From assembly GCA_030157745.1 (NCBI GenBank), contig JAOAUE010000005.1:1-7653 (forward strand): a stretch of 7,653 nucleotides of DNA, given 5' to 3'. Both the position numbers and the translations under genes were made by a program. Each line of letters opens with the position of its first letter. Positions within the stretch are counted from its first letter, which is position 1. Of this stretch, positions 1-5,644 are shown in pieces. The notes below the pieces were generated by a model. It made no database searches and was not told the origin of the DNA. It saw nothing but the letters and a program-made list of their open reading frames with translations. The DNA is from Minisyncoccota bacterium. Lineage in GTDB: Bacteria; Patescibacteriota; Minisyncoccia; Phycocordibacterales; UBA9973.

Positions 1-71
1 ACCAACGCTCTCTTGCTGAAGCAGTAAAACGAGCACGCTTCATGGGACTTCTCCCGTTCGTAGCGAACTAA
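1..71 (+). CDS. rpsR: 30S ribosomal protein S18, C-terminal end (5' partial)
   Basis: The frame starting at base 3 reads through LAEAVKRARFMGLLPF and ends in VAN before a TAA stop at 69-71. This matches the conserved C-terminal helix of S18 (L-A-x-A-[IV]-K-R-A-R-x-x-x-L-L-P-[FY]), the small-subunit protein that binds 16S rRNA on the platform next to S6. Only 22 residues are present, against roughly 70-90 for the family, so the start lies upstream of the window. In bacteria rpsR usually follows rpsF and ssb; that cannot be checked here. A strong hairpin 7 nt after the stop fits the end of that operon. The identification rests on a short but very characteristic segment. Confidence 0.85.
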   Translation, partial: QRSLAEAVKRARFMGLLPFVAN

Positions 72-78
72 TAAAAAA

Positions 79-111
79 GCAAAATCGCCCCAGATGGGGC
101 GATTTTGCTTT
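79..111 (+). terminator. Hairpin terminator after rpsR
   Basis: A perfect 13-bp inverted repeat (79-91 with 96-108), GC-rich at the loop end, closes an AGAT loop. It begins 7 nt after the rpsR stop. On the plus strand only three T follow (109-111); an A-tract precedes it (73-78), so a minus-strand transcript would have the better T-run. It could therefore act in both directions. No minus-strand gene ends here, so its main role is probably ending the rpsR operon. Confidence 0.8.
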
Positions 112-133
112 CCGGATGATGTGATGGTAGTAT
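105..133 (+). promoter_or_regulatory. Possible promoter of the 129-aa gene
   Basis: A TTGCTT (105-110) and TAGTAT (128-133) lie 17 bp apart, and TGG directly before the -10 gives an extended -10 (TGn). The -35 half falls inside the downstream arm of the rpsR terminator. Transcription would start around base 140, giving a leader of only about 10 nt before the ATG at 150. The match is moderate (3/6 and 4/6 to the sigma70-type consensus), so this is tentative. Confidence 0.3.
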
Positions 134-149
134 CAAGAAAAAATTCATA

Positions 150-539
150 ATGTCACAAGTAAAAATATCTATAACCTCAGAAACAGGCAGGTTTTTGATA
201 AGCCAAGAAGGTTTTGAAGATTTTGATAGCGATGCCAACATAGACATATTTAGACAACTCAAAAAAGATTTTCTTGAGGAACTAAATATCTTTTTCAAAT
301 GCCAGGTAAAGGTTTATGAAAATACAGAAAAAGCTCTTCGCGCTCAACTTCCATTTCTTGGCTCAGTAAGAGTTGATTGGATCGAGATACTAGACCTCTT
401 CACCATAAAAGGGCATATTACTCAAGAGGTCGACATTTATCATGAAGCTGAAGCTGATAAGAAGATCAGGTTTCTACTTTTTGATTTATGTAAAAAATAT
501 CCGAAACGCTACGAACTTGTTGTTAAGCCAAAGAATTAA
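150..539 (+). CDS. Hypothetical protein, 129 aa
   Basis: I do not recognise this family. The protein is soluble-looking, with no signal peptide or membrane segment. It is rich in Asp/Glu/Lys with alternating hydrophobics: a short beta-like N-terminus (QVKISITS, FLIS), an amphipathic stretch around residues 35-50 (LKKDFLEELNIFFK), a middle part with VRVDWIEILDLF (about 73-84), and a basic C-terminus (KKYPKRYELVVKPKN). The ATG at 150 is the first in frame and has no Shine-Dalgarno, only an A-rich leader. It stands alone between the rpsR terminator and its own terminator, whose loop contains its TAA stop, which supports a real transcription unit. The gene is convergent with efp, with 19 nt between the stops. 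A similarity or structure search would be needed to say more. Confidence 0.65.
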   Translation: MSQVKISITSETGRFLISQEGFEDFDSDANIDIFRQLKKDFLEELNIFFKCQVKVYENTEKALRAQLPFLGSVRVDWIEILDLFTIKGHITQEVDIYHEAEADKKIRFLLFDLCKKYPKRYELVVKPKN

Positions 540-556
540 AATCTTTGGCTTTTTTT
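525..556 (+). terminator. Rho-independent terminator overlapping the stop codon
   Basis: A stem of 9-10 bp (526-534 with 542-550, extendable by A525-T551) with a 7-nt loop is followed by a run of seven T (550-556). The loop contains the TAA stop of the 129-aa gene (537-539), so coding sequence and terminator overlap. The same hairpin lies just past the stop of the convergent efp gene. In that direction it is followed by TTAAC rather than a T-run, so it would be weaker for efp. Confidence 0.85.
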
Positions 557-558
557 AT

Positions 559-1143
559 TTAGTTTACCCGTTCTACGTATTCACCGGTTTCACTATTGAT
601 ACGTATCTTTTCACCAATGTTTATAAATAGGGGAACGTTTATAGTTGCACCTGTTTCTAGTGTGGCTACCTTGTTGCCACCTGTAACACTAGCGCCTTTG
701 ATAGCTGGAGGAGCATCTGTGACTTCGAGCTCTACTTTGATTGGGATTTTGACCCCTATTACCTGCTCTTCGTCATCATCATTTGTATAGATGATAGTTT
801 CTATCTCGCTATTTGTTTTTACAAAGCGCATACGGTCACCAACTATTTCTTCTTTGAGAGTGAATCTATTAGACGGGTCTTTGACATCACAGAACCAGAT
901 CTCGCCTTTGTTTTTGTACAAAAACTTTACTGGGCGAGTTGTGATATCAGCCTCTTCAGCTTTTTCAGATGAACCAAAAGATATTTCAGCTACGCGTCCT
1001 GTGATTAGGTTTTTTAGCTTGGTAGCATTTACCGGCTTTCGTTGTTGCTTTCTAAAGACATGAGAGGAGAGTACCTCGTGAGGCATTCCATCCCAAACTA
1101 TTATTTTGTGTTCTTTTATTTCGTTATATTCCAGCATACTCAT
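559..1143 (-). CDS. efp: Elongation factor P
   Basis: EF-P binds between the P and E sites of stalled ribosomes and promotes peptide bonds at polyproline. Counting from the ATG at 1143 the protein is 194 aa. It has the three family beta-domains: an N-terminal KOW-like domain (about 4-62, with TKLKNLITGRV), a central OB domain (about 66-128) and a C-terminal OB domain (about 133-192). The C-terminal signature K-x-x-T-L-E-T-G-x-x-I-x-V-P-x-F-I-x-x-G is intact. The ORF can be extended upstream to an ATG at 1182, but those 13 extra residues (MDFSGTFSYNLLT) do not resemble EF-P and overlap a good promoter, so I chose 1143; 1137 (MLEYNE) is equally possible. The tip loop carrying the modified Lys/Arg in other species reads VFRKQQRKPVNATK, about one residue longer than the classical KPGKG loop. 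It appears to be transcribed alone and converges on the 129-aa gene. Confidence 0.95.
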   Translation of the reverse strand: MSMLEYNEIKEHKIIVWDGMPHEVLSSHVFRKQQRKPVNATKLKNLITGRVAEISFGSSEKAEEADITTRPVKFLYKNKGEIWFCDVKDPSNRFTLKEEIVGDRMRFVKTNSEIETIIYTNDDDEEQVIGVKIPIKVELEVTDAPPAIKGASVTGGNKVATLETGATINVPLFINIGEKIRINSETGEYVERVN

Positions 1144-1152
1144 AGTGAGGAG

Positions 1153-1181
1153 ATTGTAGCTGAAAGTACCAGAAAAGTCCA
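1153..1181 (-). promoter_or_regulatory. efp promoter, giving a nearly leaderless mRNA
   Basis: On the minus strand TGGACT (1181-1176) and TACAAT (1158-1153) are separated by exactly 17 bp, matching the sigma70-type consensus at 4/6 and 5/6. Transcription would begin near 1146-1144, one to a few nt before the ATG at 1143, or about 8 nt before the ATG at 1137. No Shine-Dalgarno is possible in so short a leader; the bases before the ATG read CTCCTCACT. This promoter also argues that the ATG at 1182, which overlaps the -35 box, is not the start. Confidence 0.6.
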
Positions 1182-1182
1182 T

Positions 1183-1306
1183 TTTTCAGCTTCAAAATAA
1201 ATATTATTTCGCCGTCGCGTAATTTTCTGCTGAAAATTCGCTCATTCTCGGACCAGTCGTCCTACGAAAGACGGCTCTATAAAAGTTTATTTTTTCGCCC
1301 TAGTCC
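1183..1306. other. Non-coding spacer between recA unit and efp, with a hairpin
   Basis: No gene is supported here. The clearest structure is a stem at 1217-1241: AATTTTC (1221-1227) pairs with GAAAATT (1232-1238) around a TGCT loop, and GCG/CGC extends it past one bulged T. A second, weaker stem at about 1253-1272 (GTCGTC with GACGGC) needs one G-T pair on the plus strand. Neither is followed by a T-run in the minus direction, so I cannot call a clean terminator for the recA operon. This stretch is presumably the original downstream flank of recA, displaced by the inserted segment. Confidence 0.45.
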
Positions 1307-1342
1307 TTACTCACTCGCGCTATCTGCTACGACTTCTTTCAT
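1307..1342 (-). repeat. 36-bp direct repeat, distal copy of the recA 3' end
   Basis: These 36 bases are identical to 1863-1898, the last 36 bases of recA including its TAA stop (on the minus strand ATGAAAGAAGTC...GAGTAA, encoding MKEVVADSASE). The copies start 556 bp apart and similarity stops abruptly at both ends. This copy is not in frame with recA and appears to be the displaced original gene end next to recA's former downstream flank. Its first bases also hold the TGA stop of the 174-aa gene. Confidence 0.9.
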
Positions 1343-1863
1343 TTTTTTATGAACTGATATTTAATACGTTCTACTGCCCCAGCATAGGGTGTATTTTTGA
1401 TTATGCCAATAGATTCATCTTCTCCAGATTTAAAATGTAATGGCAGTATATTAAACAGCATTTTTGCATGTAGTTTTTTTGGAAACTCCTTATTAGTTAT
1501 GTATCCCAGCCTCAATAAACACCACACAGCAATAAAAAATGAACCTGAATATTTTTCATTCTTAAATATCTTGTTTTTTAAGGATTCATTTGTCAGTTTT
1601 GCGAAAACTTCATCACAGGTATTTAGTAGCTGAGATTCTTTCATTATAAATGAATTATTGTATTTATTTTTTAACCATGAAGCATAGTCATCAAAATTGA
1701 AAGCCTTGTTTTTGTGCGATTGATCATCAACAAGAAGTACAACAGAAAAAGTTTTATTTTCATAGGTAATACTTTTTATTTTCTCTTTCAGTGCTTCAAT
1801 TAAGTCTTGGCCTTGGTCGTCATCTGTATAGGATTTTGCACACTCAATTGAGAAATCTTTCAT
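1339..1863 (-). CDS. Hypothetical protein, 174 aa, translationally coupled to recA
   Basis: I do not recognise this family. The protein is probably soluble and alpha/beta: an N-terminal charged part (1-35), a strand-like segment FSVVLLVDD (39-47), FDDYASWLKNKYNN (57-70), a helix-rich middle (75-100), a hydrophobic stretch SGSFFIAVWCLLRLGYI (106-122; short for a membrane span, more likely a buried helix) and a C-terminal helix pair ending AVERIKYQFIKK. Its ATG overlaps the recA stop by one base (TAATG), so it is probably read by ribosomes finishing recA. Its TGA stop lies in the distal copy of the 36-bp repeat. The gene is clearly more AT-rich than recA, consistent with transfer. Its N-terminal ATGAAAGA repeats the first 8 bases of the 36-bp repeat. 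An intact 174-codon frame favours a real gene; function unknown. Confidence 0.7.
   Translation of the reverse strand: MKDFSIECAKSYTDDDQGQDLIEALKEKIKSITYENKTFSVVLLVDDQSHKNKAFNFDDYASWLKNKYNNSFIMKESQLLNTCDEVFAKLTNESLKNKIFKNEKYSGSFFIAVWCLLRLGYITNKEFPKKLHAKMLFNILPLHFKSGEDESIGIIKNTPYAGAVERIKYQFIKK
1343..1862 (-). mobile_element. Putative inserted cassette at the recA 3' end
   Basis: A 520-bp segment lies between two perfect 36-bp copies of the recA terminus. By hand count it is about 30% G+C (143 of 480 bases at 1381-1860), against about 46% in sampled recA lines (111 of 240). It carries one gene in the same direction as recA. A flanking core repeat that rebuilds the end of the host gene is the pattern left by site-specific integration into gene 3' ends. 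No integrase, transposase or terminal inverted repeat is present, so this would be a non-autonomous passenger, a remnant, or a duplication from another mechanism. Misassembly is a possible alternative. Confidence 0.5.
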
Positions 1864-1898
1864 TACTCACTCGCGCTATCTGCTACGACTTCTTTCAT
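1863..1898 (-). repeat. 36-bp direct repeat, functional copy within recA
   Basis: This copy is the in-frame 3' end of recA, coding for its last 11 residues and TAA stop. It is 36/36 identical to 1307-1342. Together the two copies bracket the 174-aa gene, and recA keeps a complete C-terminus after the presumed insertion. Confidence 0.9.
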
Positions 1899-2912
1899 AC
1901 GCTTTCTGACATCTTTCATGATTTGGTCTCTAACTTTTGGATTTTCTCTCATAAAGACTCGTGTAGCATCGTAGCCTCGTCCGAGTTTTATTTCTTCTTT
2001 ATCTTTACCTTCAGGTTGGTAAGAGTAGGAAGTACCGCTTTTTGTCATTACCCCAAGCTTTTCTCCGAGAGCGATCAGCTCTCCCTCGAGTGAGACACCT
2101 TCACCATAGATGATATCAAACTCTGTTTGTTTAAATGGTGCAGCGACTTTGTTTTTGACCACTTTGACACGAGTGCGAGAGCCAACAACTTCTTCACCTT
2201 TTTTGATTTGAGCAATACGACGAATATCTAGACGAACGGATGTATAAAATTTGAGAGCCTTACCACCTGGAGTAGTCTCTGGATTACCAAACATGACACC
2301 TATTTGCATACGGATTTGGTTGATAAAGATAACTACAGTTTTACTTTTGTGAACTATAGCGGTGAGCTTGCGGAGCGCCTGACTCATCAAACGAGCTTGT
2401 TTTCCTACATGCTGAGCACCCATGTCGCCCTCTATCTCATCTTTTGGGGTAAGTGCTGCTACTGAGTCGACAACTATGACATCTATCTTGCCACTTCGCA
2501 CAAGAGATTCACAGATTTCAAGACCTTGCTCACCAGTGTCTGGTTGAGAGATCAGGAGTTCATTTATTTTTACACCAATATTTTTGGCGTATTCTGGGTC
2601 CATAGCGTGTTCGGCATCTATATAAGCACATACTCCGCCTAGCTTTTGAGCCTCGGCAACGATGTGGAGGGCGAGGGTAGTCTTACCAGAGGATTCAGGA
2701 CCAAATATTTCCAGTATTCTTCCTCGTGGCACTCCTCCGATACCAAGAGCGATATCAAGGCCGATAGAGCCAGTAGGGATGACAGATAGGTCCACCTTTG
2801 GTGTTTCGCCAAGCTTCATAATTGCGCCTTCACCAAACTTGGTCTGAATGCTCTTTATTGTGTCATCGATAGATGCTCCGTGTTCTTTTGGTGTTGTTGG
2901 TTTTTTTGCCAT
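1863..2912 (-). CDS. recA: Recombinase RecA
   Basis: RecA polymerises on single-stranded DNA and drives homologous pairing and strand exchange, and triggers LexA-type self-cleavage where present. The protein is full length at 349 aa. Walker A GPESSGKT is at 71-78, the catalytic Glu is in DAEHA (E101), Walker B VIVVDS ends at 150, loop L1 is around 161-175 (EGDMGAQHVGKQARL), and loop L2 runs through INQIRMQIGVMFGNPETTPGG (198-218) with the Gln that senses ATP. The C-terminal domain follows to about 340, then a short tail VVADSASE less acidic than in E. coli. No intein or key-residue loss is seen. The ATG at 2912 gives the standard MAKK start; upstream is only A-rich sequence (AAAAAAGAAC). It sits 11 nt after the small membrane-protein gene and is probably transcribed from the ftsK promoter. 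recX is absent; the 174-aa gene occupies the downstream position. Confidence 0.99.
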   Translation of the reverse strand: MAKKPTTPKEHGASIDDTIKSIQTKFGEGAIMKLGETPKVDLSVIPTGSIGLDIALGIGGVPRGRILEIFGPESSGKTTLALHIVAEAQKLGGVCAYIDAEHAMDPEYAKNIGVKINELLISQPDTGEQGLEICESLVRSGKIDVIVVDSVAALTPKDEIEGDMGAQHVGKQARLMSQALRKLTAIVHKSKTVVIFINQIRMQIGVMFGNPETTPGGKALKFYTSVRLDIRRIAQIKKGEEVVGSRTRVKVVKNKVAAPFKQTEFDIIYGEGVSLEGELIALGEKLGVMTKSGTSYSYQPEGKDKEEIKLGRGYDATRVFMRENPKVRDQIMKDVRKRMKEVVADSASE

Positions 2913-2923
2913 GTTCTTTTTTA

Positions 2924-3304
2924 TTATTGATAATTTATTTTTAAGTTTGTCGCCACAGTAGAAGAAGGTTCAGCAACAAGATGAAATACCTTGCGCTTTT
3001 CTTTGCCAAACCTGTCTTCCATTGCTACCTCTATTATATTATATCCAGGGGAAAGTAGAGCACCGTCTCTGAACTGACCATCTTTTTCCACAGGCACAAT
3101 TCGTCCATTTATTTTGAGCATACTGGCGTGCTTGGCAACACCGCTGATAGGGAGGAAGGAATTGTTGATAGTTGACCCATCTTTGGCTGTATCTATAGAA
3201 AGTGGAGCTCCCAAGAGAAAGTCTTTTGTATTATAAAAAGCTAAAGCCAAAATAACACTGATAGATATATAGGTTATAGTTTTTTTAAATGATGGATTTT
3301 TCAT
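2924..3304 (-). CDS. Single-pass membrane protein with an extracytoplasmic beta-domain
   Basis: This 126-aa protein has a basic N-terminus (MKNPSFKK), one hydrophobic segment at about 9-24 (TITYISISVILALAFY) acting as anchor or uncleaved signal, and a region at 34-110 patterned like an Ig-like beta-sandwich: DGSTINNSFLPISGVA, LKINGRIVPVEKDGQF, LSPGYNIIEVAMEDRFG. The order (repeat of hydrophobic strands, NG, GxF, LxxGxNxIxVxxxDxxG) resembles glucodextranase B-type/Big-like domains on bacterial surface proteins; this is a resemblance, not a verified hit. It lies 6 nt after the ftsK stop and 11 nt before recA, so all three are probably one mRNA. The start has no Shine-Dalgarno. A role in the envelope near the division machinery is possible but is only inferred from context. 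Confidence 0.8.
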   Translation of the reverse strand: MKNPSFKKTITYISISVILALAFYNTKDFLLGAPLSIDTAKDGSTINNSFLPISGVAKHASMLKINGRIVPVEKDGQFRDGALLSPGYNIIEVAMEDRFGKEKRKVFHLVAEPSSTVATNLKINYQ

Positions 3305-3310
3305 ATATTT

Positions 3311-5467
3311 TTACATATTTAAATCTTCAGCAACTTCTTCTATAACAGAGTTCTTTGGACTCCTATCCAAAACCTCTCGTGGCTTTGCACCATCAGCTGG
3401 TCCAATCACTCCGCGCTCTTCAAGCATATCCATCAAGCGTGCTGCTCGAGCGTAGCCAACCTTGAGTTTGCGTTGTAGGTAGGAAGTTGAGCCTTTACCT
3501 GCTTCTATTATTATAGCGCGAGCTTCTTCATAAAGCGCGTCATCTGTATCTGTATCACTGTCAGCTATACCATCAGCAAACAAACTCTTTTCGCCAATAG
3601 CTGTACCAGTTAGTTCAATGGTGTCAGGTAGCTCGTCTTTAAAAGCGTTCTTTAAATAAGAAACTATCGCCTTAACTTCTTCTTCGGTAATGTTTGCGCT
3701 TTGCAGGCGACGTGGTTGGTTATCCCCAATCATGGCTAGCATATCGCCCCTACCGAGTAGTTTCTCAGCCCCGACAGTATCCAAAATGGTGCGAGAATCG
3801 ATACCTGTAGGCACCCGTAGAGCAATACGAGAAGGAACGTTGGCCTTGATCAGTCCTGTGATAACGTTTACCTCTGGTCGCTGAGTAGAGAGAATGAGGT
3901 GTATACCAACAGCACGAGACATCTGGGCGAGACGCACGATGGCCGCTTCAAGTTCTCGTGGATAAGCCTGCATGATGTCAGCCAACTCGTCGATTATGAT
4001 TATAATGTAAGGCATCCTATCTGGACCGCCTTCAGTTGCAGTAAATCCTTTGGCAAATTCTTTCTCATGGAGTTTATGGTAAGAGTCGATGTCGCGCACT
4101 GATTCTGATTCCAGTATATCGTAACGGCGATTCATTTCTGAGGCTGCCCACTTGAGAGAGAGGATTGCTTTTTTTGCTTCTGTGATAACAGGAGTTAGTA
4201 GGTGAGGGATGCCGTTATAAAGAGTGAGCTCAACACGCTTTGGGTCGACAAAAATAAATCGCAATTCATCTGGGCCATGTCGGTATAGGAGGGAACTAAT
4301 AATCGCGTGGATAGTAACGGATTTACCAGAGCCTGTAGTACCAGCGATAAGTAGGTGTGGCATTTTTGCAATACTTTCGTATGTTGCTTTCCCAGAAATA
4401 TTTCTTCCAAGGGCAACAAGGAGTGGTTTGTGGCTTTCTGTAAATGCCGGATCGGCAACAAGAGAAGAAAGTCCAACAGTAGACTTGCTTTTGTTTGGGA
4501 TTTCAATACCGACAAGGCTTTTGCCCGGTATAGGTGCTTCGATACGGATAGGGTGAGCAGCGAGAGAAAGGGCTAGGTCATTTTGGAGTCCAAGGATACG
4601 GGTAAGTTTGACTCCTTGAGCTGGTTTTAAGGCGTAGCGAGTAACGGTCGGTCCGATAGTAATTTCGTCCATTTCTACTTCTATACCAAACTCAGCCAAG
4701 GTGCGCTTGATGATGTTCGCATTGGCTTTGACATCTCCGACGTTAGCTTTTCCGCTATCCTTTTCAAGGAGAGAAAGTGGTGGTGGGATATATAGAGCAC
4801 TTGGCTTTCTCTTTGGCATTGGGATATTGAACTCTTCCTCCTGAGAATCAGTAGTAGGGATTGTGGCACGCACTTTTTCTTGTGGTTTTGTTTCTACCTT
4901 TTCTTCTCGGCCAGGATCTTCTTCATATTCACCGACTACAGGTAAATCAAGCTTTGGTTTCTTGGAAAAGAGGGCTTTTATTTTTTGCCATAGAGCTACA
5001 AAGTGAGGGAACAGGTTTGGTGTTCTATCAAAAAAGACTATAAGAGAAACAAGAGAGGTAACAGCGATGATCAACGCTCCAAAAGCTTTGTCAAAAAGAG
5101 TAATAAAAGGAAACTTTACTATAGTGCCTACAAAACCACCGTAGGAATTTTCTATAAAAGATAAAAGTCCAAGTAAACACAAAATACCCAAACTCCCACC
5201 GATCCACTCTCTGGAGGTTGCGGCTATCTTTCTCTTTCTAATAATCAAAACACCAGCGGTTAAAAGTCCCACAGGGATCATCAGTGCTCCGGCTCCTAAA
5301 ACAAGGTAAGCTCCACGCCAAAGGAGCATCCCGCCAACACCAGCCCCACCTATTGCTCCACCGAAAAGTATAAGAGAAACCAAAACCAGCACTAGTCCTA
5401 AAACAACGTGGTTTGTTTGGCTCGGCTCTTTTTTGGATTCTTTTTTTGAGGTTTGTTTCTTTGCCAT
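3311..5467 (-). CDS. ftsK: DNA translocase FtsK
   Basis: FtsK is a septum-located hexameric ATPase that pumps chromosome ends out of the closing division site and, where present, activates Xer recombination at dif. The 718-aa protein has about four membrane segments in the first 150 residues (roughly 20-41, 54-76, 89-104, 126-146), a charged linker (about 170-225), then the motor. Walker A GTTGSGKS is at 376-383, Walker B IIIIIDE ends at E494, and STQRPEVNVITGLIKANVPSRIA begins at 527. A winged-helix gamma domain follows at about 643-702 (GSTSYLQRKLKVGYARAARLMDMLEERGVIG), the part that reads chromosome polarity sequences. All domains are present, with a short linker as in many small genomes. 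The linker end contains PPP (228-230), a potential EF-P target. It is the first gene of the operon with the membrane protein and recA; the promoter is just upstream. Confidence 0.98.
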   Translation of the reverse strand: MAKKQTSKKESKKEPSQTNHVVLGLVLVLVSLILFGGAIGGAGVGGMLLWRGAYLVLGAGALMIPVGLLTAGVLIIRKRKIAATSREWIGGSLGILCLLGLLSFIENSYGGFVGTIVKFPFITLFDKAFGALIIAVTSLVSLIVFFDRTPNLFPHFVALWQKIKALFSKKPKLDLPVVGEYEEDPGREEKVETKPQEKVRATIPTTDSQEEEFNIPMPKRKPSALYIPPPLSLLEKDSGKANVGDVKANANIIKRTLAEFGIEVEMDEITIGPTVTRYALKPAQGVKLTRILGLQNDLALSLAAHPIRIEAPIPGKSLVGIEIPNKSKSTVGLSSLVADPAFTESHKPLLVALGRNISGKATYESIAKMPHLLIAGTTGSGKSVTIHAIISSLLYRHGPDELRFIFVDPKRVELTLYNGIPHLLTPVITEAKKAILSLKWAASEMNRRYDILESESVRDIDSYHKLHEKEFAKGFTATEGGPDRMPYIIIIIDELADIMQAYPRELEAAIVRLAQMSRAVGIHLILSTQRPEVNVITGLIKANVPSRIALRVPTGIDSRTILDTVGAEKLLGRGDMLAMIGDNQPRRLQSANITEEEVKAIVSYLKNAFKDELPDTIELTGTAIGEKSLFADGIADSDTDTDDALYEEARAIIIEAGKGSTSYLQRKLKVGYARAARLMDMLEERGVIGPADGAKPREVLDRSPKNSVIEEVAEDLNM

Positions 5468-5489
5468 GAAAATACTTATACGTTAGTTA

Positions 5490-5498
5490 ATTATATCA
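5490..5498 (-). promoter_or_regulatory. ftsK operon promoter (extended -10)
   Basis: On the minus strand TGATATAAT (5498-5490) is a perfect TATAAT preceded by TGn, an extended -10. No good -35 is found at 16-18 bp, which extended -10 promoters tolerate. The start site would be near 5483, leaving a leader of about 16 nt without a Shine-Dalgarno. A small inverted repeat, AGTTTT-AA-AAAACT (5503-5516), covers the spacer and -35 region and could bind a regulator. This promoter probably drives ftsK, the membrane protein, recA and the 174-aa gene. Confidence 0.6.
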
Positions 5499-5553
5499 CG
5501 ACAGTTTTAAAAAACTATTATAAACAAAGGCTTATTTGGAAACGAAGCTAGGC

Positions 5554-5583
5554 TTGTGGCAATGGCCTATTGTCCTTTATACT
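5554..5583 (+). promoter_or_regulatory. Promoter of the winged-helix protein gene
   Basis: TTGTGG (5554-5559) and TATACT (5578-5583) are 18 bp apart, 3/6 and 5/6 to consensus. Transcription would start around 5590, giving a leader of about 55 nt. The -35 lies inside a short inverted repeat (TAGGC at 5549-5553, GCCTA at 5565-5569). The -10 abuts the larger dyad described separately. Confidence 0.45.
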
Positions 5584-5615
5584 GTCCGTAACAAAAATTC
5601 TTTTGTAAACGACAG
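5582..5615. promoter_or_regulatory. Candidate operator: two-part dyad over the start site
   Basis: Outer arms CTGTC (5582-5586) and GACAG (5611-5615) are exact inverted copies, as are inner arms ACAAAA (5591-5596) and TTTTGT (5601-5606), all symmetric about an ATTC centre with 4-nt gaps on each side. The dyad begins at the last bases of the -10 and covers the expected start site, where a bound repressor would block initiation. The next gene encodes a winged-helix protein, so autoregulation is a reasonable inference. The inner arms alone could also form a small RNA hairpin. Confidence 0.5.
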
Positions 5616-5644
5616 AAACCTTAAAAGACATAAATTAAAAACTA

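Noticed and set aside
68..298. Minus-strand 76-aa frame near the window start
   Set aside because: It overlaps the rpsR terminator and the better supported plus-strand gene; the residues look like an antisense reading.
1144..1182. N-terminal extension of EF-P from the ATG at 1182
   Set aside because: The added 13 residues do not resemble EF-P, and the ATG overlaps the -35 box of a good promoter pointing into the gene.
1307..1898. CRISPR or tandem repeat interpretation of the 36-bp repeat
   Set aside because: There are only two copies, spaced 556 bp apart, and both are recA coding sequence; no spacers or cas genes.
4195..4576. Several open frames within ftsK on both strands
   Set aside because: FtsK is intact with all motor motifs, so these are shadows of it.
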